Assembly: GCA_004026145.2 (NCBI GenBank)
Contig: CP034977.1
Span: 7,578,239 to 7,642,238 of the forward strand
From: Takifugu bimaculatus
Taxonomy: Eukaryota > Chordata > Actinopteri > Tetraodontiformes > Tetraodontidae
Reading direction: 5' to 3'
Length of the DNA: 64,000 nt
In this document: positions 12,401 to 24,659 of the stretch, piece after piece
Layout: the number at the start of each line of letters is the position of its first letter
Position numbering within the stretch: the first letter of the stretch is position 1
Notes under the pieces: model-generated
Told to the model about the DNA's origin: nothing
The model's database searches: none
The model's input: only the letters and a program-made list of their open reading frames with translations
Program-made: the position numbers and the translations under genes

Positions 12401-14282
12401 ATTATTGATGGAAGCCAGATAAAGCTCAAACCTTGCTGCACCGTACATAAATAAGGCCTTTCAGACTCCAAACTCATTTCCTGTACAGAGTAAATGATCG
12501 GACATGTTGTCCCGCAGCGATAAGGAATCCTCTCGCTTATATTTGTATTAACACAAGTTGTGATTTGTAATAATAATGTAGTGAAAAGTAGAACACTGAA
12601 CCACGGTTGAGCAGTTTCTTACTCAGCTGTTTGATAATGAAGTTACCGTCAAAACATGTGCAAAGATCCAGTTGTCATATATCTGCTGTCAAACTACACT
12701 CTTGGAAATAATGATGCCTTGTTTTTGAAGGGTTAAAAGTTCCATTAGCTTCTGACAATATTTCTTAGCGTAAAGGAGTTTTCAGCAGATCTCGTGCGAT
12801 CCAAAGAGCCTTACTGGAACCACCAGGTGGAAACGGTTGAATTTTAAAGTACTAGTTCTTCACTGAACCTTTTTGATTACAGCCCACTGTAAAATGCAGA
12901 AGTTCTTCTACTGAATCTCTAAAAGTTTACGGGCTATGTGCCATCTTGAGAGTGATCCAAAATCTGTTCTGTCAGAGCCTGATGCTGGCTGCTTACGTGT
13001 AATGTTCTGTACCCATTCTCACACTTTGAGTGAGCTTCTTGGAACCGGTGAGTCAGAGCAGTTGCTATTTTCTGGTAAATTTGCTGCTGATAACACATGT
13101 ACCATGTGTTCTGAAAGATAATGAAAGCAGGCCCACAGATGAATGAAAGATGGGCCTATCGGAGTGTGGAGCGAGTAGATTCTGGCACTCTGTGACAACA
13201 ATTCTAAATATCTTTCAACCTGCGCCACTGTGATGATCAGGACCTTCAGGTCCTTGTAGAACTCCCTGAATTAGTTCTGGATAGAACCTTTTGTAAAAAA
13301 AAAAAGAAAAACAAGATGCATTGCTGATTAAACTCTTTGCTTAGGCTCAATAATCTTGTACTTATGATTCCAGATAAAACTCTTAGAGTGGGCCCTAAAT
13401 GAAGACATCTGGTGGTTCTAGGTCGAAGCTTTTAGGTTTCACAGATTTTCAGCTCTATTTTTTTTATTTCCAAGAGTGTACACTGGGTGATGTGGTGTAA
13501 ATCTCTGTCTAATTTACTCCTGATGTATTGTTGTACATTCCGTGTTGTTATGATCTTGCAAAGATAATCAAGGTGCTATGAAAATAGACATTCCTCGCAG
13601 AGTAGAAGCTCAAGCTTGTGAATCACATTCCCTCTGTGAGTGTCTTTTTTCATCAACATGCTTCTTTTGTGGTAAAACCTCCTTCTGGGACTTCTCTGTT
13701 ATTTCCGAGGCTTTGAGATCTATCTCTTAAAGACGGCACCAGTGTTTACTGTCAAATGTGGCTCCTGCTAACAGCCGAGCGTCTGAAAGACGACTCCTTC
13801 TCCGTCACATTTATTTGGGCCTCGAACCAGATCTTTGGAAATCTGTGAGGGGGAAGGAAACAGATTTCCTGTAATCAGCTGCAGCCATGTAAACAGAGCA
13901 TTTGTTAATTTCTTTTCTTAATTCTGGTTAACTCTTCGGGACGCTAACTCTTCCCTGCTTGGTTCATCCTGTCGGCTCATTTCTCATTTCCCACCGGTGT
14001 TTGACTGTGCTCGCGCCTCTACGCGAATGATTCACGGGTGTGTCATGCACGCATTTTTGTGGTGACCCCTGTGTGTGTCTGACTTTGACCTCGTTGATGC
14101 ATGGCTCTTTGTGTTCGTGTCCCAGCCACCCGTTGATGGCAGCCCACCTCTACAAATCAAACACATCCGTAGAGATTGACAGTTCAGATGGCATGATCTC
14201 AGATCCCAGCACCAAAGACTCAAGTTCTTCTTCAGAGGAGAGCCCCAGCTCAGATGAAGACGATGGTGACGACTCGTCCTGA
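5457..14282 (+). CDS. mpzl2: Myelin protein zero-like 2 (epithelial V-like antigen)
   Basis: Homophilic cell-adhesion protein of the P0 family at the plasma membrane, known mainly from epithelia and thymus in mammals. Exons: 5457-5511 (signal peptide, MCATALRLLTVLC), 10861-11030 and 11155-11365 (the two halves of one V-type Ig domain), 11482-11653 (membrane span and basic stop-transfer segment), 14126-14282 (cytoplasmic tail). Junction phases are 1-0-1-2 and the lengths sum to 255 codons, so the frame is intact at 254 residues. Diagnostic strings: VYTPGDVEAVNGTDVRLKC, the paired Cys near residues 46 and 123, CQVKNPPDVHGP, and N-glycosylation sites NGT at 38 and 118. The span is about residues 151-174. 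The last exon encodes a Ser/Asp/Glu-rich end unlike the human tail. The exon 3 donor (CAG/GTCTGC) is weak; the other donors are good. The Ig region strongly supports mpzl2 over mpzl3, which follows downstream. Confidence 0.92.
6359..6418. repeat. (TG)n microsatellite
   Basis: Pure TG dinucleotide array, about 30 units, in mpzl2 intron 1. Confidence 0.97.
9826..10025. repeat. Dispersed fish repeat with GTGAGGAC / GTCCTCAC ends
   Basis: Starts at TTGTGAGGACTTTAGGGTGT, has an internal ATGAGGACCAGCCAAAATG and CCTCACTTTGC, and ends near CAGGTCCTCATGATG. Short inverted copies of GAGGAC and an AC-rich flank are typical of a very common short teleost repeat that I recognise by sequence. The family name is unknown to me, and the boundaries are approximate. 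Confidence 0.5.
11654..14125 (+). other. mpzl2 intron 4
   Basis: Phase-2 intron, donor GTAAGA and acceptor TGTCCCAG, 2.5 kb. A stop codon follows the donor, so retention would truncate the tail after residue 203. It carries the inverted-repeat DNA element at 12.7-13.5 kb. Confidence 0.8.
12695..13480. mobile_element. Non-autonomous DNA transposon (MITE-like) with 16-base inverted ends
   Basis: The left end reads TACACTCTTGGAAATA (12695-12710). The right end (13465-13480) is its exact reverse complement, TATTTCCAAGAGTGTA. If the outermost TA is a target duplication, the element is about 782 bases flanked by TA, as for Tc1/mariner-like insertions. The interior has no transposase frame and is rich in GGTTC/GAACC-type words, a style common in fish miniature elements whose ends read CACTCTTRGAAAT. 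A single similar end occurs near 40114. Confidence 0.75.
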
Positions 14283-17200
14283 GGAGGCAGGGACGGACAG
14301 AGCTGGCTATCACGGGTAACGCCTTGTCAAAGCGCCAGAACATTGTTCATCAGAGGGTGAAAATCGGAAAATTTGACAGGTTCCGGTTGAGGAGGAGGAC
14401 AAGCGCAGCTTCTCAATGTGACTAAAGTTTTGAAGGATGATAAAAAGTATTAGTCACTGCTTCCACAGTGTGAGGGCTGAAAATGTTGGGACCATGTTAC
14501 AGCCGAAGCTGAGGGCCACCTTAGGACCTGTCTGTCTGTGGTAATATTTCCTGTGCAGGTAGTTGTGACCTTATATTAGGAGTCAGATTGAAAAAGGAAA
14601 GCTTTATCTCAACTTTTGAGGTTTCCCAATTCTCCACCAGAAATACAAGGATCCAAAAAGACAAAGATGTTACCGTGAGGCACAGCTCACAACTACATTC
14701 GGTCCCAAAGTCATTTCATGAAACCTTAAAAGTAGCGTCCCAAAACCAAAATCGGAGGCACTTGTACCTTTTTTCCCCCTTTTTTTCCCAAAAAGAAATG
14801 CCCAGTTGTGTAAAATGACCTCTAGCAAAACACCTTCGCACTGTGCAATCCAGGACAACTCTGTTTGCATGTTCCAGGAAATGTGATTAAACCTGACCCT
14901 TCTCGTTCTCAACACGCATGGAATAAAACTGCTGCCCAGGTTATAATAGGGGAGATCCTCTCTTGTCTCAGGATGAGATCCTGCAGGAATGAAGAGATAT
15001 ACCACTTGCCAAAGAGACATTCTGATGTATTTATTTGCAGTACCAACAGAGTCCAATAGGGGGCTCTGCCTGAATCACAGCGGTTTTTCTCGTGATTCTT
15101 TAATGGAATTATGTCACATCAGATAATCAGAGAAGCCTCATTGGAGCCACCACTCACAAAACTCACCACACACACCTGTTCAGGTATGAAAAACCTTGAT
15201 CTCCGTGCTTCATGTGTACTAACGATGACTGTAATATACTGGTTTTTTTCCCCAAAGCAGATCTTTGTACCTATAACATGGAACAATATAGATTTGTACA
15301 TGTTTAGTTAATGCCAGTATTTCACCACAGTGTATAAAATATGTTTGTTATAGAGCTTTTTCTTTTTTTATTAAAATATTTTTTAATAAGAACGCAACTC
15401 TAATCCTGTGTCATGTATGCATGCATCAACAACAACAATCTCACGCTGAGACTGATTTGATAGAGCTCATAACTTATGTAAGAGGAATTGTGTTATCTGC
15501 CATTTATTATGCATCATTGTGTTCAGTGCGGTGCCTCTGAGTGTGCACAACACCATATTTACCTGTAAACATTCAGCACCAACATATTTAATTTGCTGCT
15601 GCCAGGATTTGCTTCTTTGTTGGATCAGCCGTCTCATGACTGTACGCGTGTATTTGTGTGTGTTTTTAGAATTAAATCCAAATGGGCTGGGTAGATTGGT
15701 AGAAGTGCTTGTGTCACTTTGCTATGCAGTGCTGAAGCGACGCAACCACTTATAGAATCTACGCGGTACACCATCTAATCACTGTAACCACGTTTTATTC
15801 AGACGTGCAAAGTCTTTCACCACTGCTGTAAAGACCTGTGGAGAAGATGTGTTACTGTTTAAAATATACTGGTGCGAGTAAATAGAAAAAAGCATCCAGG
15901 AACGTTCTGATGGAGAGGTTTGATTGCAGTTTAGTTCATAGCAAAATGCTAAGAAGACAAAGAGGAAGAAGGAAGCATCATTTAAAGGTGATTTTATACT
16001 GTGGAGTCGCTTCATAGATTCTACATGAATTACAAATGTCTATATACACTAAGAAACATTCAAAAATCACTAGTTGAGCATTTGAGGTGAGGGCCTATGT
16101 TTTAGGCCTTTCTTGAACCCTGTAAAGTCCTTAAATGAATTTGACAGTTTACGTTTGAAAAATCATTCATTGGCATATTTTGTATAAAGCAACAAAGAAC
16201 TACAGATGCAACTTTCTTATTAGAGACCAGCGTACGTGCAAAGGGATGAAAAGCCGGATAAAGTTACCTACGCTGTCTGGCCCCAAATATTGCCTCCTGT
16301 GTTGACAGGAGAAGAACCACCTTGTTGTTGACCTGAGCTGTCAGAAAGCCAGAGAGTGAAACAGAGACCACAGTACTGTGATGAAACAGAGAGGCCCCTG
16401 TGCTCACACACAATGCGATAATGTGTGTTTTGAATATGTGAGCAGACAGGTAACATTATTACCACTGGAAGTTTCAAGTGTTTCCTCAAACTCAGCATCT
16501 ATTCAAAAGTTTGCTGTGGGAACTGTTACACAACACCTGCAGAGGGCAGGACAAAGAGAGGAGTGTTCAGAGAGGAGTGCCCTTTTACGCCTTAAAAACA
16601 AAACTGCTTATACTGGGACAGAGGGCAAATGACACTACAGCAGGACAGAGCTATATAAACTGGTTACAGTGGGACAGAGACTGGGTTGGAAAAGATATTC
16701 ACTTTCTCAAATGAAATATGCTGTATATATATAAAAAAAGCTTTGCAATGTGGAGCTATCGAGTAAAGTCTGAATGGATGGTGGATGGAAGCCATAGACC
16801 AGATTAGATAAATACAGAAATGGACTTCAGGAGGAGTCTGGGAGAGATAACCCACGAGAGTGAAGCAGAAATGGCAAAAGGCAGAAAAACAAATATGGTA
16901 TCCCATTAGAGACAATTAGAACACGGAGATGAGGGAAAGGGACAGGGCAGTAAATGTTTGGAGAACCTCCTGAGAACATCTGGTGGGAGATAAGACAAAG
17001 ATGAGTAAATGAATGAATCAAAATGCCATCAGCAACATATCGCTTATGTTCAATCTCCTTATAATTTTACAGCTTTTATATTTTGCTGATAAAATTCTGC
17101 ATTCTTACATTGTGTTACTATGTGTTAGGTGTCCTGTGACAACATTGAATGGCTATAATTCGTGGAATTCTGTCCCCTTTTTTCAAACTAATGTTGAAAC

Positions 17201-17553
17201 AAATAGCAAGATAGAATAAAATCCTGCTACAATGTCTATTTAAGATGTGAAGTACCACAATTATGACCCAAGAAAAATACATTCTGAACGCAACTCAACA
17301 TTCATTCATTAAATGTCTTTAAAAACAGCGGTGCCCCTGAAGGGTACACTAGGGCAGGCCTACGTTTCACAAACAAATAGTTCCCGTGCATAAAACATGA
17401 CGTCACAAGTGGGCGTGCTTCTGTCTGTGCGTGTGTGTCCGCCTCCTGATACACCTGTTTGTCAGGTGTGAGACGCAGCACGCACGGAAAAGTTGAATAA
17501 TGCGTTAGTCTGACATGGACGGAATTGAAGCCGGACTTTGAAGCAGCTTTAGA
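14283..17553 (+). other. mpzl2 3' region and mpzl2-mpzl3 intergenic space
   Basis: AATAAA at 14922-14927 and ATTAAA near 15370 are candidate mpzl2 poly(A) signals. The rest up to mpzl3 shows no gene. A perfect CRE palindrome lies near the right end. Confidence 0.55.
17398..17405. promoter_or_regulatory. Perfect CRE palindrome (TGACGTCA) upstream of mpzl3
   Basis: The full CREB/ATF consensus octamer lies about 150 bases upstream of the first mpzl3 start codon. Position and completeness make it a plausible promoter element. No functional evidence is possible from sequence. Confidence 0.4.
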
Positions 17554-20500
17554 ATGTTTTTGGCGTTCAGTGGTGCGAAACCGCCGTCACATGGCGGAAT
17601 GTGCGGATCCTTCCGCGGGAGGAGCACGACGGTCCGGGGCCTGCTCTTCTGGCTCCTCGGTAAGCCTTGGACTTTAGTCCGCAGTGAACTGCCTGTCTGT
17701 TGCTAGCTGTTTGCTCCTTTAATCGTAACTATTCCAACCTGTATAACTTTATAATCCAAAAATAACAGACAGATCATTATTATCCGACACCTCAACTGGG
17801 CAGAACTAGTTGACAGCGTCTGAATTTGAGGCCTTTATGGTTTCCCACATTAATATGTTGAAGATCTTCTCCCTAAGTAATGCTGGAATAAGGTGTTTCC
17901 AGGGGCCCAAGGGCGAGAGACATTAAGATGGGGCTTCCATACGCTGAGGGATCCAAATTTTTTAAAATATGAATTTAAGAAATGTTTTGTGCCAGTAGGA
18001 CAACCAGTGTAAACACACCTGTGAATCAGGAGTGTAGAGCTGTTGAATGTTAAACATGTTGACGAAGTCAACTTGTGTCTAATCCAACTTTATCATGGTT
18101 CTATCTCCAGAGGTCTCCGGAGGTATTTTGATGACAGTGCAAACGCAGACAACAAAGTGCCTGTAGACTTTGTAGACTTTCACATTTGCATGGTTGCATT
18201 CAGAAGTATTTGGGCGGGGACTTTAGACCTGGAGGCTTTCAGCTTCTCAGAAAAGGCAGCTGTGATTGTAACCACGTAATCTGTGACAGGTTGTACTTTG
18301 TGTTGGATATTTTCTTTGTATTTATCGTGACCAAAATGATCAAGGTTATCATTATTGTTGGTTATCATTATTGTCGCGTTATTGTTGAAATGTGTCCAAA
18401 AGTACTTAAAATCACTTAAAATCTCTGGAACACTCTCCATGCAGGTGCCTTCCTGCCATATTTTCAGAGGCCAAACATTCCAAAGTGGCAGAGATGAAAA
18501 GTTTAAACACCAATGACCTCTAGAGGACATTCAAGACTGGACATTCTGTGAAGGATGATAAAGATTTTCTTTAAAAAAAAATGTGAATAATTAGCTAGCA
18601 ATATTGTAACAAACAAATTTTACTGTGGTTTATTTTGATACTGGTAGTTGTTACGCCCATATTTTCTAGTGAGTATATTCTAACCACACTGCATCCCACA
18701 ATATCACAAAGATGATTTATATGGTTCGATTAATTCAAATCCAATGTCTCAGAATATCTGAATGTTACTGTAGACAAACCAAAAATGCCAATAAAGATTT
18801 GGATGTAGAAATGTTGGACTACTGTAAACTGTCACTGCTATGACTCCATCTGTGGGCCTTGAGTATCCCCCTCATTGTCTTAAATGGGCTTAGCTTCAAG
18901 GTAGTGGCTGTTCCTCTGGCTTGTGCACCTTGTTCTACATTTCCATGAATGTGTTTGGGACTGAGAACAGCAGCCTTCTTATGCCCTTTGGTGTCGTGAT
19001 GGGTGTCGATGATCATCAGGTCATGATGGTGTAGCCCACTGAACCAGACTGGGATTATTCAAAGGCTCAGAAACCCTTTGCAGCTGTTTGGAGTTAATAC
19101 GCTTGTAATAGAAATGAATGGGTTTGGGTTAAGGTGATTTCTTTTTCTTTGGATACTTCTTCCACCTTTGAAACCATCCTTTCACACAGACATGCTGGAG
19201 GCTAAGACGTTACTCTCCAAACTCAACTGACCCCAACTCGTCGCAACCACACTTTTTGAATGAAATTGATGCGGTTTGTATTGCTTTTAAACCCTCGTGC
19301 CAAGATCTTAACCAGCCACACGGCAGAACCAGGCAGACTTCAGATGTCATCAATGACATCAGTCGCCAAAAACAGTACAGGCCTGTTGTGTCTGCTTTAT
19401 TTGTCCTGAAGGAATGAGGGACCAGACCACAGCTGCTCGTCTGTCAGTTGTCCCCACAGACAATAGAAGCCCTCTGTGTTAATCCGTGTTTCAAGTGGAA
19501 CAAGTGTATATTGTAATAATGCTACACAGGGTATCTCACATAGGATGCATTGTCGGGGCACAAAAACCAAGCAGTCATTAAATCTTCTTCCTCGTCATTT
19601 GACGTTTTCCTCGTCTTTTCACCTGCAGCTTTGTCTCCAGTGTCCTCCATCTTTGTGAATACTCCAGCAGAACTCCAGGCATTTAAAGGAGAGGCTGTCA
19701 CTGTTGTCCTGCACTTTCACTTCCTCCAGCACACCAACCAGTAAGATGTCTGTCGACTGGTCCTACAGGCCTCAGACTGGTGGGCCCCCACAGAATGTGA
19801 GTGGATGTTTAACAGAGTTTAACATTTTTACTAGGGTTGTCCTGATCCAGTAGCTTTGCTCCCGATGTAATACTAAATAAACACTGTCTTGCTGATCCGG
19901 TTTGCTGATCACTTCAAGCAGACCTACATTAAAGTTATTAATACCAGAGCAGCTATGTTTTACCAGAGGAATTACATCAAAAAATCCCACAGCCAAGCTG
20001 TTCCTTGATATATTTTTATTCCAGATCTAGGCTTATTAAGCAGATAACTGGAGCCATTAGGAGGCAGTTGCCAGACTTTAACAGTCTGAGCATTTCTGGT
20101 CTCTGGCCAAAAAAAACCCCCAAATACTGAACAAAAGTGCCAGGCGTCTTTTTTGCTTTGAAAATGATTCCACGCTAAAGAAATTGCAGCTGTGCTCTTG
20201 CCAACACCGAGCAGTACTGCAGTATAGACCCATTTACAGAAGCTGCGCGTGCAACATGGTAACGGACGTACTGACCGGGTGGCAGAACCGAATCTGATGC
20301 TAAACAATAACCCCCACCAACATCAAAATTTCAGGCTGTTGCTTTACGTTGCTCCATTTGTTAAGATTAGTCTTTGCTTGCTTAACCAGCCTCGGCTAGC
20401 GGCCATCCTTCCGTTGCCACGCTCCATTTGTTAAGATTAGTCTTTGCTTGCTTAACAAGCCTCGGCTAGCGGCCATCCTTCTGCTGTCACGCTGCACCTG

Positions 20501-23500
20501 CAACCATCCTTGTTTACAAACAGTACCAGTCATGTTTCCTCCTTAAGCCAATCCAATTCCATTAAAAAGGTTGGTTTGGGGGCAACACTAATGTTTGTTA
20601 CTCGTGACATTGGTAGCGAAACTGTTAGCGAATGACTCCCCTGCACTCATTACAACTGGCAACTGTTTATTTTTGAAACCCTAAACCATAAATTTCAATA
20701 TTTAGATGTTGAGAACTGCGTCCCTAAGAGGAACTGGTTTCCTCATTTCTGCCTCCAGACCACACCAGCTTTCACCAGGTTTCTCAGGGTTGTTGGCCTG
20801 ATTTAGCCAATTGTTCAGCTTGGTGTTGCAGCAAATTAATTACACATACTTTATGTTCCCAGAAGTTTGATACACAGGCGGTATTGTCACACTTTAGGCC
20901 AGGCCACTGTGGTACGCGCAGGAAACGGTGGCCACTTGGCGACTTAATACCCTTTCCTATGTGGAGTTTTTGTGGTCTTGTTTGAAGTGCGTTCACATAT
21001 ATCCGTCTAAACCCATAATTGCACTCAGCCCTCTAACCCTGCACGCTCTGGGTACGGTTTCACTGACCAGTCCACTAAAGATCCACCACATGAATTGAGC
21101 AGCTCCATTTGTACTTGAAAATACCCATCAAGTGCGGTTGTATGTAATTGCATTTGGACCAATGGAATCCGTAGTGCGGTAGCTGCAACCCTATATGGCA
21201 TCATTTCCTATAGGAGCACTCAAGAGTTAAGTGGAGGCTAATGTTTCTTGGCTCCCCTGATTTGGAATACTGTTGGTTTAGTCATTAAGTTGGAACTTGT
21301 CTCGTCTCAGCATTTATATAGGAGGAGGAGGAGGAGGAGGAGTGTGTAGTAGCATATTCATCAGCTGATTGTCTAGAATTACCTCATAATGGCATAGTTA
21401 ATAATCTTTGCTAATTTCTGACCCAGCCGATGTCCCTTTATCAAGGGCTGATAATGTGTTAATGTTCTCAGAAACAGCCAGTAGATGGAATCAATCCTGA
21501 AAGTTCCTTACTTCTGTCTTAAAGTCTTCACTCATTTTGCATCCATTTCCATTAGTATCCATATTTCACCCTGGGAACCACCGTGATTAAGCAGTGGAAA
21601 AGCTCTAGCACAAAACACAGTTTAGAAGCCAGAGCTGGCTTCCTGCATGATTACTGCAGCCCTGATGAGAATTAATTTTGGAGATTGGAGAGCAGAGGCC
21701 GCGTGTTTGAATCTTTGATGTAATTATTGAATTTGGTAATTGAATTTTGCTGAATAATACAAAAAAAATCTCTAATGAGGATTACATCAGACACTTGGTG
21801 GCAAAAGGTCTTTCTTGGCTGTATTGCAGCTCCTCCTCTGAATGACTCACCTACCTTTTCCCTACCTTTTTAAAATTCTCATTGGGTTGACTGGATATTC
21901 AAATAGATACAAATAAATACGGGAAGGGAGGCAGGTGAAGGGCGCCAGTCATGCTGAGGCTTCTGCTGAGAACCATTCTGTACCAACGGAACGATCCAGA
22001 ACCCACCTGTCCTCCACAGGCTGAATGCCTATTTTTGTTCAGCCTCAGTTTGTGTTGTTTGACCCTGAATGTGTGCGTCCAGTTGCTGTTCCAACTTTTA
22101 TTTCCTCAACGCTGTTTGTTGGAAATCAGCCGGATGTTTGATTTGGTGAACCGGACTAGATGGAATTTAATTTTCTTCCTGTAAAAACATTCTTGTCAGT
22201 AGCCTTGACTTGTTTTCAACCATGTCCATGATTGAGGAGATGTTTTGGTCTCTTAATGTCTGTCTCTTTCTTTACTACAAACAGAATTTACTAATTAGAC
22301 ATTCTTAACCTGCTGCTGGCTGAGGTGTAATTAAATCAATTATGCAAGAATTGTTCGAAATTCCATTATGCATTAATGTTGTTGCCAAAGAGATGGATGA
22401 AGTCAGTTGTAGCAGGATGACTCTGGGTGAAGTTCTACAGTCAGAACGTTACAGAAGCAGTCATGCTTGATTCTGTCCTGTGGTCTCACATGCTAATGCG
22501 TTGTGTATGACCACCCCACTACCCCTCCCCCTCCAGGCAGTTATTGGATTTCTTTCTGCAGGTAACACTATTGGATTTTTTTATTTGCACTCTTTCATAC
22601 AGGTGTTTGATCTAGAGTGTGTTAAGCTAGCGTGTGAGCGCTAATGTCATTGGCGTTACGGTTTTCTGCCTTTTTAATATACAACACTTTAACGATTTTG
22701 AGGTGGAGAGCTTCTTGTACCTTCCTGAACTATCTTCTTTTACAGACTCATCAAAATGTGATTTGATTGTAAACCCACAGCCCTGCGTGTGGGTATGTTC
22801 AGGCTGTGTGTGAATAAACACCACAGCTGTGTGTAGAATGCTGCTCTCTCACCCTCTCCACTGGGGTTATTAAGCTTAATTAAACTAACATCTGGATTAA
22901 AAGGTGAATGAACCTGCTCAGTAAGAATGGTGTTATCAAGCTAACCTTCTAAATCATTTTTTGTATCTCTCTTCTCTCTCTCTAGTTTTTCCACTTCTCC
23001 TCACAGGTTTTCCTCCCCCCGCCGGGTCAGTTCTTTGGCCGTATCCGGTGGCAGGGTACCCCGGCTCGCGGCGACGCCTCCATCTCTCTGATAAACGCAA
23101 CGCTGAACGATAATGGAACCTACACGTGCTCGGTCAGGAACCCCCCCGATGTTCACGGGTCTCCATCATCACACACTGTGCTCACTGTCACACCAAAAGG
23201 TAGGAAAATGCAAAATGACCATCGGCTCTCTCGGCTGCATCTCTCAGTGCACCGGCGTTTATCTCACTACATCGTTAAGCACATCTGGACTAGTGATGTT
23301 TATGTAGGGGTCCGGGATAAATAAAACAGCTGTTTGACAAACGCAACAAGTGACCACGATGAGTGTCTGGACCCTGCAGTCAGAGGTCACCAGTCAAGTG
23401 TGGGTGCGTCTAACCTAACGACCTCACTTCCTCTTCTCCAGCCCCCAGCATTCGCTTCTCTGACGTCACAGTCCTCCTCGTTTTTATCCTCCTCCCCTCC

Positions 23501-24137
23501 ACTATCATCATGCTCTTTTTGATTGGACGGATGGTCTGTTCCAAGAAGATGTGTTGCAGATCCGCGCAGTATAGATCATCCATCGAGGTCACAAAGGGGT
23601 GAGTCATGTGACCTGCCAGTTGCTGCCGTTATAACGCTAATGGGTGGTAATCAATAATCTATTAGATTGGGTATTTTTTTCATGACGGGGGAGAATACTT
23701 TCAGTAAATTCATTGTTTGCTTGCTGTAAACGATCGCGTCTACTGTGTTGGTGTGACATCAGCCTGACTGTCTGTTCTATGCTGTTCAGAGAGCTGCATG
23801 ACGGCCTCCCACCACCCGGCAGAACCAAGATGCCCACGTGTTGTGACCTGTATCTGATGGTACGCTGCACTATATTTGGCTTCTAATCCATGAATAACTT
23901 AAACAGCACATATATCCCGCAGACATGGCTGCTTAATTTTACATAGTTCCAGGTCTGGCAGGGCTCAGGATTTATGAAATATAGATAGATTTGCGTGTGT
24001 GTGTCTGGGTTTTATGTCTTTAGCCACATCTCAGACTGTCTCTCTGCTCTGTGCAGGACTCTGAAGATGAAGATGAGTATTACCACTTGAAAAAGAACTC
24101 TCTGGTGGATCAAGGCTATGCTGAATCTCAGTTGTAG
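17554..24137 (+). CDS. mpzl3: Myelin protein zero-like 3, with an apparent one-base frameshift in exon 2
   Basis: Single-V-domain, one-pass membrane adhesion protein. In mice its loss affects skin, hair and lipid metabolism. Exons: 17554-17659 (signal peptide), 19629-19796 and 22986-23199 (two Ig halves), 23442-23598 (membrane span), 23790-23859, and 24057-24137 (tail, stop TAG). Junction phases match mpzl2 through exon 4. Family marks: TPAELQAFKGEAVT, LSCTF, VDWSYRP, RGDASISL, NDNGTYTCSVRNPPDVHG, RSSIEVTKG, and a tail CCDLYLMDSEDEDEYY resembling the human MPZL3 C-terminus. Exon 2 changes frame at about 19703: upstream codons fit one frame, while the conserved Cys and Trp need the next. One extra base explains this, and the coding length is one more than a multiple of three. 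Without it the protein would be about 264 residues. The start is ambiguous: Met16 (17599) gives a more ordinary signal peptide. Confidence 0.88.
17660..19628 (+). other. mpzl3 intron 1
   Basis: Phase-1 intron with donor GTAAGC and acceptor CACCTGCAG. No gene, RNA or obvious mobile element seen. Confidence 0.7.
19629..19796 (+). other. mpzl3: mpzl3 exon 2 with frame break
   Basis: The exon is 168 bases, where its phase-1 start and phase-0 end require 3n+2. The frame entering from exon 1 meets a TAA at about 19740, just after NQ. The frame containing VDWSYRP has a TAA upstream of the Cys codon. Both halves match the family, so an indel between GTCACT and TTGTCC (near 19701-19704) is the simplest reading. 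Confidence 0.85.
19797..22985 (+). other. mpzl3 intron 2
   Basis: Phase-0 intron with donor GTGAGT and acceptor CTCTCTAG. It contains a perfect-register 70-base tandem duplication at 20351-20490 and a short GGA tract near 21322-21342. Nothing else is supported. Confidence 0.7.
20351..20490 (+). repeat. 70-base tandem duplication
   Basis: Two adjacent 70-base copies, each starting GCTCCATTTGTTAAGATTAG and ending with GGCCATCCTT plus a ten-base variable end. They differ at only a few positions, indicating a fairly recent local duplication. Confidence 0.95.
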
Positions 24138-24653
24138 AGAAGCCTGCAGGCTGGGAGGCGTACTTGCACCCTGTTTGCTGACCTAAAGGAATGGCGGTCA
24201 CTGGTGGAGCCACTCAGAAGGTTTATGGTTTGTGGTGACAGTTTTATACATGTTTTGTTTCCACTTTCACATCTTTGGTGAAATCTCCGACATGTTGGGT
24301 TAGTACAGGATCACATCTGTCTGGCTCAAAGGAGCTTCAGGTGAATATTTTTTATATCATAAAGATTCATTTGTCACTTTCTTATTATGAAGAATAGAGA
24401 TATGAGTTTAATTTATTGCGTGTCCGTGTGCATATGATTGATGTTTTGGAGAATAAATACTTTGATCATGTCAGTTTTGAACATTCAGTGCTATTTATAT
24501 TGATTGATTATGATGGTAGTATATATGATGTTGTATATTTTCTATATTTTCAACCTCTTAGCACATCCGACTGTGCATTTTCAGTAAATATCAGTCTTTA
24601 TTGGTTTGGATATTTCATTTCACTTTGTTTGCACTCATTCATTAAAGATGCTA

Positions 24654-24659
24654 AATAAA
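24654..24659 (+). terminator. Candidate mpzl3 poly(A) signal
   Basis: AATAAA about 520 bases after the mpzl3 stop, the best-placed signal in the AT-rich 3' region. Confidence 0.45.
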
